Source: Agromyces bracchium (GTDB lineage Bacteria; Actinomycetota; Actinomycetes; Actinomycetales; Microbacteriaceae). Taken from it: a DNA stretch of 62,730 nt. Positions 44,099 to 52,523 of the stretch are shown here, piece after piece. Made by a program: the position numbers and the translations under genes. The stretch covers positions 1 to 62,730 of the forward strand of contig NZ_WMLB01000039.1 of the NCBI RefSeq assembly GCF_009709675.1, written 5' to 3'. The first letter of the stretch is position 1, and each line of letters starts with the position of its first letter. A model generated the notes under the pieces. The model worked only from the letters and a program-made list of their open reading frames with translations. It made no database searches and was not told the origin of the DNA.

Positions 44099-45934
44099 AT
44101 GGGCGCGAACGAGCAGCGGGGGCGACGACGGATGCCGCGGTGGGTGCCGCCCGGCGTCGAGGTCGCGCGCCACTACCGCCGCGACTGGCTCGTGCCCGAC
44201 CTGCGCGCGGGGATCGTGGTCACGGCCCTGCTCATCCCGGCCGGCATGGGCTACGCGCGCGTCGCCGGCCTGCCGCCGGAGACCGGCCTGTACGCGACGA
44301 TCGTCCCGCTCCTCGCCTACGCCCTCTTCGGTCCGAGCCGCATCCTCGTGCTGGGGCCCGACTCGGCGCTCGCGCCGATCATCGCCGCGGCGATCCTTCC
44401 GCTCGCGGTGGGCGACGACGAACGGGCGGTCGCGCTCGCAGGACTGCTCGCGGTCATGGTCGGCGCGATCCTGCTCCTCGGCGGGCTGCTGCGCCTCGGC
44501 TTCGTCACCGACCTCCTCTCCAAGCCCATCCGCGTCGGCTACCTGAACGCGATCGCCCTACTGGTGCTCATCTCGCAGGTGCCCCCGCTCCTGGGCTTCT
44601 CGGTCGATGCGGAGTCGCCGGTCGCCGAGGTCGGGGCGATCTGGGCGGCGCTGTTCGCCGGCGAGGCCGAACCGCTCGCCCTCGCGTTCGGGCTCGGCTC
44701 GCTCGCGGTGATCATCGCGATGCGGCTGCTGCGGTCGCCTGTGCCGGGTGTGCTCGTGGCCGTGGTCGGTGCGACGCTCCTCACGTGGATCCTCGGCCTC
44801 GGCGAGCAGCTCCCCGTGGTCGGTGCGCTCCCGCAGGGCCTGCCCGCTCCCGCCCTCGGCGGCCTCGAATGGGCGGATGTCGCGGGCCTCGCGCTGCCCG
44901 CCTTCGGCATCGCGCTCGTGGCTTTCACCGACACGGCCGTGCTCTCCCGCACGCTCGCCGCGCGTCGGGGCGAGACGGTCAGCGGCAGCGGCGAGATGGC
45001 GGCGATCGGATCGGCGAACCTCGCGGCGGGCCTCTTCGGCGGCTTCCCCATCTCGGCGTCGGCGACGCGCACGCCCGTCGCCGAGCAGGCGGGCTCGAAG
45101 TCGCAGCTCACGGGCGTCGTGGGAGCCGCGCTCCTCATCCTGTTCATCCTGCTGGCCCCCGGCGTCACGGCGTTCCTGCCCTCCGCGACCCTCGCCGCCG
45201 TCGTGGTCGTGGCCGCGGCGGGGCTCATCGACGTCCGCGGGTTCGTGCGGCTGGTGCGGATGGACCGGGTGGATGCCGCGCTCTCGGCGGCCGCGTTCGT
45301 CGGCGTGTTCGTCTTCGGCGTGATCCAGGGCATCGCCGTGACGATCGGGCTGTCGCTGCTCGCGTTCGTCTACCACTCCTGGCAGCCGTACCGCGCCGAG
45401 CTCGGCCGGGTCACTGGACTTCGCGGCTACCACGACCTGTCGCGCAACCCGGAGGGCGAGCGGATTCCCGGCGTGGTGATCGTGCGGTTCGACGCACCGC
45501 TGTTCTTCGCCAACGGCGGGCTCTTCGACGACTTCGTCCGCTCGCGCGTCGAGGCGGCCGAGCCCGGCATCCGCACCGTGATCCTCGCGGCCGAGCCGAT
45601 CACCGACATCGACACGACCGCGATCGACGAGTTCGTCGAGCTCGACGACTGGCTCGCGAGCCGCGGCATCCGCCTGGTCATCGCCGAGATGAAGGACCCC
45701 GTCGTCGACGTGCTGCGCCGCTACGGGCTGGGCGACCGGTTCACGCCCGACCGGTTCGCACCGACGGTCGGCGCCGCGGTCGACGAGATCACGGGCACCC
45801 TGCGCGGCGACCTCGAGGGCACGAAGTGGGACGACGGCCGGGCCGATCGGCCCGAAGGGTCGGGGCCGGGGACGCTCCCGGACGAGCCCGAGCGCCCGGA
45901 CGAGCCCGAGCGCCCGGAGCCGCCGGACCGTTGA
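44099..45934 (+). CDS. SulP-family anion transporter with STAS domain
   Basis: 611 residues. LRAGIVVTALLIPAGMGYARVAGLPPETGLYATIVP is the SulP signature region; about 11 or 12 helices, then a C-terminal STAS domain from about residue 460 (VVIVRFDAPLFFANGG). The tail holds a tandem DEPERP repeat. Sulfate, bicarbonate or another anion could be carried. ATG after CGGAGG. Three bases separate it from the convergent SDR gene. Confidence 0.92.
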   Translation: MGANEQRGRRRMPRWVPPGVEVARHYRRDWLVPDLRAGIVVTALLIPAGMGYARVAGLPPETGLYATIVPLLAYALFGPSRILVLGPDSALAPIIAAAILPLAVGDDERAVALAGLLAVMVGAILLLGGLLRLGFVTDLLSKPIRVGYLNAIALLVLISQVPPLLGFSVDAESPVAEVGAIWAALFAGEAEPLALAFGLGSLAVIIAMRLLRSPVPGVLVAVVGATLLTWILGLGEQLPVVGALPQGLPAPALGGLEWADVAGLALPAFGIALVAFTDTAVLSRTLAARRGETVSGSGEMAAIGSANLAAGLFGGFPISASATRTPVAEQAGSKSQLTGVVGAALLILFILLAPGVTAFLPSATLAAVVVVAAAGLIDVRGFVRLVRMDRVDAALSAAAFVGVFVFGVIQGIAVTIGLSLLAFVYHSWQPYRAELGRVTGLRGYHDLSRNPEGERIPGVVIVRFDAPLFFANGGLFDDFVRSRVEAAEPGIRTVILAAEPITDIDTTAIDEFVELDDWLASRGIRLVIAEMKDPVVDVLRRYGLGDRFTPDRFAPTVGAAVDEITGTLRGDLEGTKWDDGRADRPEGSGPGTLPDEPERPDEPERPEPPDR

Positions 45935-45937
45935 GCC

Positions 45938-46720
45938 TCACCAGGTCGAGTCGCCGCGCATGACCGCGTCGGAGCCGCCGTCGATGAAGACGACCTGCCC
46001 GCAGAGGTGCGCGTTCTCCTCGCTCGTGAGCCATGCGAGCAGGTACGCCGCGTCGCGCGGCTGGAAGATGCCGTTCAGGGGCATGGGCACCATCTCGAGG
46101 ATGGCGGTGCGCGCCTCCTCGGTGCCGGTGTACGCCTCCGTCATCGGCGTCTCGACGACGCCCGGCGCGATCGCGTTGAGCGGGATGCCGGCGCCGGCCC
46201 AATCGGGCCCCGGGGCATTGCGCCGGATCCAGCGCACGAGCGCGCGCTTGGTCGTGCCGTAGATGAGGTTGCCCTGCTCCGGCGGCCCGGCCTCGAGCTC
46301 CGATGCGCGGGCCATGGCCGCGGGCTCGTCGCCCGCGAGGAAGGCGTCGAGCAATGCGTCGTCGGGCGGGAAGAGGGAGGCCATCGAGGCGGTCGCGACC
46401 GCGCGCGGCGCGGGCGAGTCGGCCAGCAGCGGCCGGAGGCCCTCGAGGGTCGCGAGCGTGCCGAAGTAGTTCACGGCCGCGGTCTTCGCGACCGGCAGTG
46501 CGAGGCCCGCGTTGGCGATGATTGCGTCGATGCGGCCGCCGCTCGCGTCGGCGACGCCCGAGACCAGGTCGGCGCGGCCCTCGGCGGTCGTCAGGTCGAC
46601 GTTCACGTCGGCGTCGTGCAGGTCGACCCCGATGACGCGGCCGCCGCGTTCGGCGAGGAGTTCGGCGGTCGCCAGGCCGATGCCGCTCGCGGCTCCGGTG
46701 ACGACGTAGGTGCGTGGCAT
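45938..46720 (-). CDS. Short-chain dehydrogenase/reductase
   Basis: 260 residues. Cofactor motif TGAASGIG, NAG-type IIANAGLA, catalytic Ser in TASMAS and YGTTK. VDLHDADVNVDL with Asp after the second strand favours NAD(H). LNAIAPGVVETPMT is the substrate-loop region. This resembles the 3-alpha-hydroxysteroid dehydrogenase-like SDRs, but substrate is not predictable. Confidence 0.9.
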   Translation of the reverse strand: MPRTYVVTGAASGIGLATAELLAERGGRVIGVDLHDADVNVDLTTAEGRADLVSGVADASGGRIDAIIANAGLALPVAKTAAVNYFGTLATLEGLRPLLADSPAPRAVATASMASLFPPDDALLDAFLAGDEPAAMARASELEAGPPEQGNLIYGTTKRALVRWIRRNAPGPDWAGAGIPLNAIAPGVVETPMTEAYTGTEEARTAILEMVPMPLNGIFQPRDAAYLLAWLTSEENAHLCGQVVFIDGGSDAVMRGDSTW

Positions 46721-46882
46721 GGCTGCTCCGGCTTCGTTGCAGGATGTCGCGCCGTCCCCCGGCGCGCGGGGCCGTGGTCCGGCCTCCCCTTCGAGCCTTC
46801 CCGTCCGCGCGCCGCCGTCGGGGGCCGTTGGACCCGTGGCGGCGCGGGCACGCCGCCTAGCCTCGATCGCAGGAGGTGCGCG

Positions 46883-47068
46883 ATGAGCAACGGTTCGAAC
46901 GCGGGTCTCGCCGGCGGCGGCGCGATCTACGGTCTCGGGATCTTCGGGGCCTGGGTGTACTTCTGGCAGCAGGCCGACGCGTTCTGGGAGTACGTCTGGG
47001 CGATCTTCCAGGGCCTGTTCTGGCCGGCGTTTATGGTCTACGAGCTCTTCGCGGCGCTCGGCGAGTGA
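46883..47068 (+). CDS. Small membrane protein upstream of the multicopper oxidase
   Basis: 61 residues: GGGAIYGLGIFGAWVYFWQQADAFWEYVWAIFQGLFWPAFMVYELFAALGE, rich in tryptophan, phenylalanine and glycine, with two membrane helices. AGGAGG six bases before the ATG and GTGA overlap with the oxidase gene make it a real coupled gene. Homologues are common, short and unannotated in actinobacteria. Function unknown. Confidence 0.85.
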   Translation: MSNGSNAGLAGGGAIYGLGIFGAWVYFWQQADAFWEYVWAIFQGLFWPAFMVYELFAALGE

Positions 47069-48588
47069 CCGGCCCCGACTCCAGCGGATCCGGCCCGAGC
47101 CGCCGGGCCGTCCTGATCGGCGGCGCCGCAGCGGTCGGCGCGATCGCGGTCGGCGCGGGCGGGCTCGCGTGGTGGACCGGCTCCCGCGTCGTCGAGCCCG
47201 ACTCCGCCGCGCCCGGGAGCACCGACGCCCCGCCGTCCGGCGACGGGAGCGCGAAGGAGGAGACGTTCCGCGAACCCGAGGTGCGCGCGAGCTCGGGCGG
47301 ACGGCTCGACCTCGAGCTCAGCGCGGCGGTCACGACGGCGACGGTCGGCGACCGGCAGGTGCGTGTCCTGGGGTTCGAGGGCGGCATGCCCGGCCCCACG
47401 CTTCGGGTCCGTGCAGGCGACCGGATCTCCCTCCGCTACCGCAACGACCTCGGCGCCACGACGAACCTGCACACGCACGGCCTCGAGGTCTCGCCCGAGC
47501 GGAACTCCGACAACGTGTTCGTCATGATCCCGGCGGGCGGCACGTTCGACTACGCGTACGAGCTCGGCGACGACCACCCGACCGGCGTGTTCTGGTACCA
47601 CCCGCACCACCACGGCACGACCGCCGAGCAGCTGTTCGCCGGTCTCTACGGTGCGATCGTCGTCGAGGAGCCGGAGCCGCTCCCGGTCGCGCGCGAGCGC
47701 GTGCTCGTCATCGCCGACATCGCCTTCGACGCGAACGGCGACGTCGCCGCCGCGACGCGGGTCGAGCGCATGCTCGGCCGGGAGGGCGACCTCGTGCTCG
47801 TCAACGGGCAGCTGCTCCCCACGATGGTCGCGGCGCCGGGCGCGCGCGAGCGCTGGCGGATCGTGAACGCCTGCACCTCGCGGTACCTGCGCTTGAGGCT
47901 CGACGGGCAGCGGATGCACCTGCTCGGCATCGACGCCGGACGCTTCCCCGAGCCGCGCGAGGTCGACGAGATCGTGCTGCTGCCGGGCAACCGCGCCGAC
48001 GTGCTCGTCGAGGCGACCGCCGGCGAGGCCGTGCTGCAGACCCTGCCGTTCGACCGCGGCAGCATGGGCATGATGGGCGCGCCGCGCAGCGCGACGACCG
48101 GCGCCGACCTGGCGCGGTTCGTCGTGTCGGGGGATGCCGCGGCCTCCGTCGCACCGCTGCCCGCGGCATCCGCCGCCCCTCGCGACCTGCGTGACGAGGA
48201 GGTGACCGGACGCCGGACGCTCACGCTCGCGATGGGCGCCATGGGCGGCGGCATGGGCCAGGGGATGGGGTTCACGATCGACGGGCGGACCTTCGCCGAG
48301 GGCCGCACGGACATCGAGCAGCCGGCCGGGACGATCGAGGAGTGGACGATCGAGAACACGAGCACGATGGACCATCCGTTCCACCTGCACGTGTGGCCGA
48401 TGCAGCTCGTCGAGGTCGACGGGAAGCCCGTGACGGGGGTCGACCGGCGCGACGTGGTGCCCGTGCCGGCCGGCGGCCGGGTCGTCGTGCGCATCGCGTT
48501 CGAGGGCATCACCGGGCGCACGGTCTACCATTGCCACATCCTCGACCACGAGGACCTCGGCATGATGGGCGCCATCCGGGTCGCGTGA
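47065..48588 (+). CDS. Multicopper oxidase (CopA/CueO-like), membrane-anchored or exported
   Basis: 507 residues. SRRAVLIGGAAAVGAIAVGAGG resembles a Tat-type signal or anchor without the strict twin-arginine consensus. All copper ligands are present: HTHG, WYHPHHHG, HPFHLH and HCHILDHEDLGMM, the last with the axial Met. A Met-rich stretch (MGAMGGGMGQGMG) precedes the last domain, as in CueO. Oxidises Cu(I) or phenolics in the cell envelope. Coupled to the small membrane protein. Confidence 0.93.
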   Translation: MTGPDSSGSGPSRRAVLIGGAAAVGAIAVGAGGLAWWTGSRVVEPDSAAPGSTDAPPSGDGSAKEETFREPEVRASSGGRLDLELSAAVTTATVGDRQVRVLGFEGGMPGPTLRVRAGDRISLRYRNDLGATTNLHTHGLEVSPERNSDNVFVMIPAGGTFDYAYELGDDHPTGVFWYHPHHHGTTAEQLFAGLYGAIVVEEPEPLPVARERVLVIADIAFDANGDVAAATRVERMLGREGDLVLVNGQLLPTMVAAPGARERWRIVNACTSRYLRLRLDGQRMHLLGIDAGRFPEPREVDEIVLLPGNRADVLVEATAGEAVLQTLPFDRGSMGMMGAPRSATTGADLARFVVSGDAAASVAPLPAASAAPRDLRDEEVTGRRTLTLAMGAMGGGMGQGMGFTIDGRTFAEGRTDIEQPAGTIEEWTIENTSTMDHPFHLHVWPMQLVEVDGKPVTGVDRRDVVPVPAGGRVVVRIAFEGITGRTVYHCHILDHEDLGMMGAIRVA

Positions 48589-48629
48589 GCGTGGGCGGCG
48601 CTCGGCGCAATCGCACTTCGAGGCGAACC

Positions 48630-49982
48630 TCAGCGCGCGGCGCCCCCGTACGAGCGGAGGAAGAGCGCCTCCGCGATCGCCAGGTGCTCGATCTCCGACG
48701 GGTCGACGCTCTCGTTCGGCGCGTGGATGAGCGCGAGCGGCTCCTCGACGCCCATGAGGATGATCTCGGCGCCGGGGTACGTCTCGGCGAACACGTTGCA
48801 CAGAGGGATCGAGCCGCCCTGGCCGAGCGTGGTCATCGGGGTGCCGTAGGCCTCCTGCATCGCGGCCGCCATGGCGTGGAACGCTGGCCCGTCGGTCTCG
48901 GCGCGGAACGCCGACCCGATCGCCTCGGTCTCGACCTCGACGCGCACGTTCCAGGGGGCGTGCGCGCGCAGGTGCGCCGCGAGCGCGTCGTGCGCGACCT
49001 GCGAGTCCATGCCGGGCGGCACGCGGAGGTTGAGCCGCGCCGCCGCGCGCGGCACGATCGCCGCGGTCGAGCCGACCACCTTCGGGGCGTCGATGCCGAG
49101 CACGGTGAGCGCCGGGCGGGCCCAGAGCCCATCGGCCACGCTCCCGTCGCCGAGCAGGTCGACGCCGTCGAGCACGCCCGCGTCGGTGCGGAACTGGCCG
49201 GGGTCGTAGGGCGCGCCCGTCCATGTCGCGGTGCCGTCGAGCCCGTCGATCGTGGTGTTCCCCGCGTCGTCGCGGAGCGACGCGAGCATCGCGACGAGCG
49301 CCGCGAGCGCGTCGGGCGCGGGCCCGCCGAACATGCCCGAGTGCACCTCGGAGGCGAGCGCCTCGACGTGCACGACGACGTTCGCCATGCCGCGCAGCGT
49401 CACGGTCGCGGCGGGCCGGCCGACCGCGGCATTGCCCGTGTCGCACACGAGGATCGCATCGGCGCGCAGCACGTCGGGGTTCGCCTCGACGTATCGCTCG
49501 AGCCCGCCCGTGCCCTGCTCCTCCGAGCCCTCGACGACGAGCTTCAGGTTCACCGGGATGTCGTCGCCGAGCGCGCGCAGTGCGAGCAGGTGCATGAGGA
49601 TGTTGCCCTTGCAGTCCGCGGCGCCGCGGCCGTGCCAGCGCCCGTCGACCTCGGTGAGCTCGAACGGCGGCGTACGCCAGGCGGACTCGTCGAGCGGCGG
49701 CTGCACGTCGTAGTGGGCGTACAGCAGCACCGTCGGGGCATCCGTCGCCGTCGACGGTCGCGACCCGACGACGGCGTCGGAGCCGTCGGGCGTGCGCGCG
49801 AGGCGCGCGTCGGCGACGCCGAGCTCCGCGAACCGGTCGCGGACCCACGCCGCGGCGCGAGCGCACTCCTCGGGCGGGAACTGCCGCGGGTCGGCGACCG
49901 AGCGCATCGCCACGAGCTCGGCGAGCTCGTCGTGCGCGGCCGGCATCATCTCGCCGATGCGAGCGCGGATGTCGCCGCTCAC
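48630..49982 (-). CDS. M20-family dipeptidase
   Basis: 450 residues. LLYAHYDVQPP (first zinc His and catalytic Asp), GRGAADCKGNILMHL (bridging Asp) and EGSEEQGTGGLERY (catalytic Glu pair) are intact. It hydrolyses dipeptides or acylated amino acids in the cytosol. GTG start overlaps the stop of the preceding small gene. Convergent with the oxidase gene; likely in one operon with the amino-acid antiporter. Confidence 0.92.
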   Translation of the reverse strand: MSGDIRARIGEMMPAAHDELAELVAMRSVADPRQFPPEECARAAAWVRDRFAELGVADARLARTPDGSDAVVGSRPSTATDAPTVLLYAHYDVQPPLDESAWRTPPFELTEVDGRWHGRGAADCKGNILMHLLALRALGDDIPVNLKLVVEGSEEQGTGGLERYVEANPDVLRADAILVCDTGNAAVGRPAATVTLRGMANVVVHVEALASEVHSGMFGGPAPDALAALVAMLASLRDDAGNTTIDGLDGTATWTGAPYDPGQFRTDAGVLDGVDLLGDGSVADGLWARPALTVLGIDAPKVVGSTAAIVPRAAARLNLRVPPGMDSQVAHDALAAHLRAHAPWNVRVEVETEAIGSAFRAETDGPAFHAMAAAMQEAYGTPMTTLGQGGSIPLCNVFAETYPGAEIILMGVEEPLALIHAPNESVDPSEIEHLAIAEALFLRSYGGAAR

Positions 49983-50428
49983 GAGTCGCCGCCGTCGATC
50001 GTCTCCAGGTCGTCGACGAACTGCTGGAACTCGTCGAGCTCGTCGGGGCAGTAGGTCTCGATGATGAGCAGCTGCCCCTGGAGCAGGCGCGACTCGACGA
50101 TGACCGGTCGCGTTCCCGGCCCGCCTGCCCCGTTCGCGAGCTGGCTCAGCAGGACGGACCGCGAGAGCGCCTCGTTCGGGTTCGCGCAGACGGCGCCGCC
50201 GTCGTCGCCGAGCACCGACGCGATCTGCTGCGACGTCAGGCTCACGTCGACGCCGGCGTCCTCGAGCGCCTGGATGAGCTCCTCCGCCTTCTCCTCGGCC
50301 TCCGCGGTCTGGCGCGCTGCGCGCAGGTTCAGGAGCCCGATGACGACGAGCACGACGAGGACCACGACCGCGACGATGTAGATGATCGACCGTTCGCGCC
50401 CGGTCTGCTTCTCGGTCTGCGTGCTCAT
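49979..50428 (-). CDS. Membrane-anchored protein of unknown function
   Basis: 149 residues. One N-terminal helix (IIYIVAVVVLVVLVVIGLL), then a coiled-coil-like stretch (NLRAARQTAEAEEKAEELIQALED) and an extracytoplasmic domain with two cysteines. Its ATG overlaps the antiporter stop and its stop overlaps the peptidase GTG. An actinobacterial accessory of unknown role; a helper of the transporter is speculation. Confidence 0.7.
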   Translation of the reverse strand: MSTQTEKQTGRERSIIYIVAVVVLVVLVVIGLLNLRAARQTAEAEEKAEELIQALEDAGVDVSLTSQQIASVLGDDGGAVCANPNEALSRSVLLSQLANGAGGPGTRPVIVESRLLQGQLLIIETYCPDELDEFQQFVDDLETIDGGDS

Positions 50429-51966
50429 GATCCGCTCCCCTCGGAGTCGGGCTTCGACGACGGTTCGGTGGTCCCGGCGTCGGCCGCGCCATCCACCCCG
50501 CCCTCGGGCACCGGCCCGGACTCGGGCGGGAGCTTCCACGAGGGCTTCCGGAACCGGTAGAAGAGGAACGGCACCAGCAGGCCGAGCCCGAGCGCGCCGC
50601 CCGCGACGATGAGGAGGTACACGATCGGGTCGCCGCCGCCGAACTGGGACGGCGGGATGAACCCGACGAGGAGCGCCGCGAGCGATGCCGCGAAGCCCAT
50701 TCCGGCGAGGCCGATGAGCATCGGGGCGCGGTAGCCGCGCGGGTGGTCGGGGTGCGTCCTCCGCAGCCGGATCGCGGCGACGAACATCAGCAGGTACATG
50801 ATCAGGTACACCTGCGTGGTGATCACCGAGAAGATCCAGTAGGCGCTCGACACGTTCGGGATGAGCGCGTAGCCGAGGGCGATGATCGAGGTGATGACGC
50901 CCTGGGTCACGAGCAGGTTCTGCTGGATGCCGTTCTTGTTGAGCTTCTGCAGGAACGGCGGGAGGTAGCCCTCCTCGCGCGAGATCAGCAGGAGGCCCTT
51001 CGACGGTCCGGCGAGCCAGGTGAGCATGCCGCCGAGGGATGCCGCGACGAGCATGATGCCCACGATCGGTGTCAGCCACGACACCGAGAACGCGGCGAAC
51101 ACGGCCTCGAACGCCTGCATCACGCCGGCCGTGAGCGAGAGCTGCTCGGCCGGGATGATCCAGCTGATCGCGAGCGCCGGGAGGATGAAGATGAGGAGCA
51201 CGAGACCCATGGCCAGGAAGATCGCCTTGGGGTAGTCGCGTCCCGGGTTCTTCAGCGACGAGACGTGCACCGCGTTCATCTCCATGCCGCTGTACGACAG
51301 GAAGTTGTTGACGATGAGCACGAGGCTCGCGAGGCCGGCCCACTGCGGGAGGAGGTTGTCGACGGTCATCGGCGCGGCCGACGGGTTGCCCTGCCCGAGG
51401 AAGACCGCGCCGAGGAAGATCAGCACGGCGCCCGGGATGAGGGTTCCGATGATCAGTCCGCCGCTCGCCAGGCCGGCGACGGCCTTGGTGCCGCGCGACG
51501 AGATGAACACGCCCGACCAGTAGCAGACCATGATGACGAGCGCCGTCCAGACGCCGCTCGAGGCCAGGGCCGGATTGATCACGTAGGCGAGCGTCGACGC
51601 CACGAATCCGAGCAGCGTCGGATAGTAGAAGATCGTCATCGCGAACTGGCACCACACCGCCAGGAAGCCCATCGGCTTCGAGATGCCGGTCGACACCCAC
51701 TTGTAGACCCCGCCCTCCCAGCCGGAGGCGAGCTCCGCGGCGACGAGCGACGTCGGCAGCAGGAACACGATCGCCGGGACGAGGTAGAGGAAGATCGCGG
51801 CGAGCCCGTAGACCGCCATCGTCGGCGCGGGTCGGAGGCTCGCCACCGAACTCGTCGTCATGAGCGCCAGCGCGATCCACGAGATCCAGACCGTGCCCGG
51901 CACGGCCTTCGCCTTCGACATCGCCGCATTCCGCGGGCGCCCGGCCGCGGCATCCGCCGCGCTCAT
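50425..51966 (-). CDS. APC-family amino-acid antiporter, GadC-like
   Basis: 513 residues from the ATG at 51966 (a GTG at 52008 and ATG at 51921 are alternatives). Twelve helices. EEGYLPPFLQKLNKNGIQQN followed by PNVSSAYWIFSVITTQVYLIMYLLMF is diagnostic of the glutamate/GABA antiporter (GadC) branch. It may partner the GadB encoded at 25233, 24 kb away, or exchange other amino acids linked to the dipeptidase. A C-terminal polar tail replaces the GadC plug region. Divergent from the SHOCT gene. Confidence 0.85.
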   Translation of the reverse strand: MSAADAAAGRPRNAAMSKAKAVPGTVWISWIALALMTTSSVASLRPAPTMAVYGLAAIFLYLVPAIVFLLPTSLVAAELASGWEGGVYKWVSTGISKPMGFLAVWCQFAMTIFYYPTLLGFVASTLAYVINPALASSGVWTALVIMVCYWSGVFISSRGTKAVAGLASGGLIIGTLIPGAVLIFLGAVFLGQGNPSAAPMTVDNLLPQWAGLASLVLIVNNFLSYSGMEMNAVHVSSLKNPGRDYPKAIFLAMGLVLLIFILPALAISWIIPAEQLSLTAGVMQAFEAVFAAFSVSWLTPIVGIMLVAASLGGMLTWLAGPSKGLLLISREEGYLPPFLQKLNKNGIQQNLLVTQGVITSIIALGYALIPNVSSAYWIFSVITTQVYLIMYLLMFVAAIRLRRTHPDHPRGYRAPMLIGLAGMGFAASLAALLVGFIPPSQFGGGDPIVYLLIVAGGALGLGLLVPFLFYRFRKPSWKLPPESGPVPEGGVDGAADAGTTEPSSKPDSEGSGS

Positions 51967-52139
51967 CGCCGAACCGCCCCGTTCAGGCTCCACAGCATCA
52001 TGGCCCACGCCCCCCTCGCGATCGGCTTACGCGAAATGTATCGACGCGCCAGCGGGGAAAATCGGGACCAAAGGCCGTTGATCTGGGGGCCTCGCGAGTA
52101 CCGTGTGACTCGTCGAGGCCGTCGTCGAAAGGACACCCC

Positions 52140-52523
52140 GTGGATCTCTGGCAGTGGTTCTGGTTCTTCTTCTGGATCTTCGCGTACGTCGCGTACCTGA
52201 TGGTGCTGATCTACATCGTGATCGACATCTTCCGCGACCACTCGCTGAACGGGTGGCTGAAGGCGGTGTGGATCATCTTCCTCGTGTTCCTGCCGTGGAT
52301 CACGGGGCTCGTGTACCTGATCGCGCGCGGTCGGGGGATGGCCGAGCGCTCGGCACGCAAGCAGGTCGAGTACGAGACCCACACGGCCGAGGAGTACCGT
52401 CAGATCTCGTTCGCGAGCCCGTCCGAGGAGATCGCGAAGGCGCAGGCGCTGCGCGACCAGGGCGTCATCAGCGACGGCGAGTTCGAGGCGATCAAGGCGA
52501 AGGCGCTGGGGTCGAAGTTCTGA
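52140..52523 (+). CDS. Membrane protein with PLDc_N-like helices and SHOCT domain
   Basis: 127 residues. Two membrane helices (WQWFWFFFWIFAYVAYLMVLIYIV and WIIFLVFLPWITGLVYLIARG), then a C-terminal SHOCT motif (EIAKAQALRDQGVISDGEFEAIKAKAL). Common in Microbacteriaceae. GTG start with GAAAGGA upstream and a TACCGT -10 at about 52098. Its stop overlaps the CTG that probably starts the UbiB-like kinase. Confidence 0.88.
   Translation: MDLWQWFWFFFWIFAYVAYLMVLIYIVIDIFRDHSLNGWLKAVWIIFLVFLPWITGLVYLIARGRGMAERSARKQVEYETHTAEEYRQISFASPSEEIAKAQALRDQGVISDGEFEAIKAKALGSKF

Noticed and set aside
45881..45917. 18-bp tandem repeat at the SulP end as a regulatory repeat
   Set aside because: It is in frame and simply encodes the DEPERP tail.
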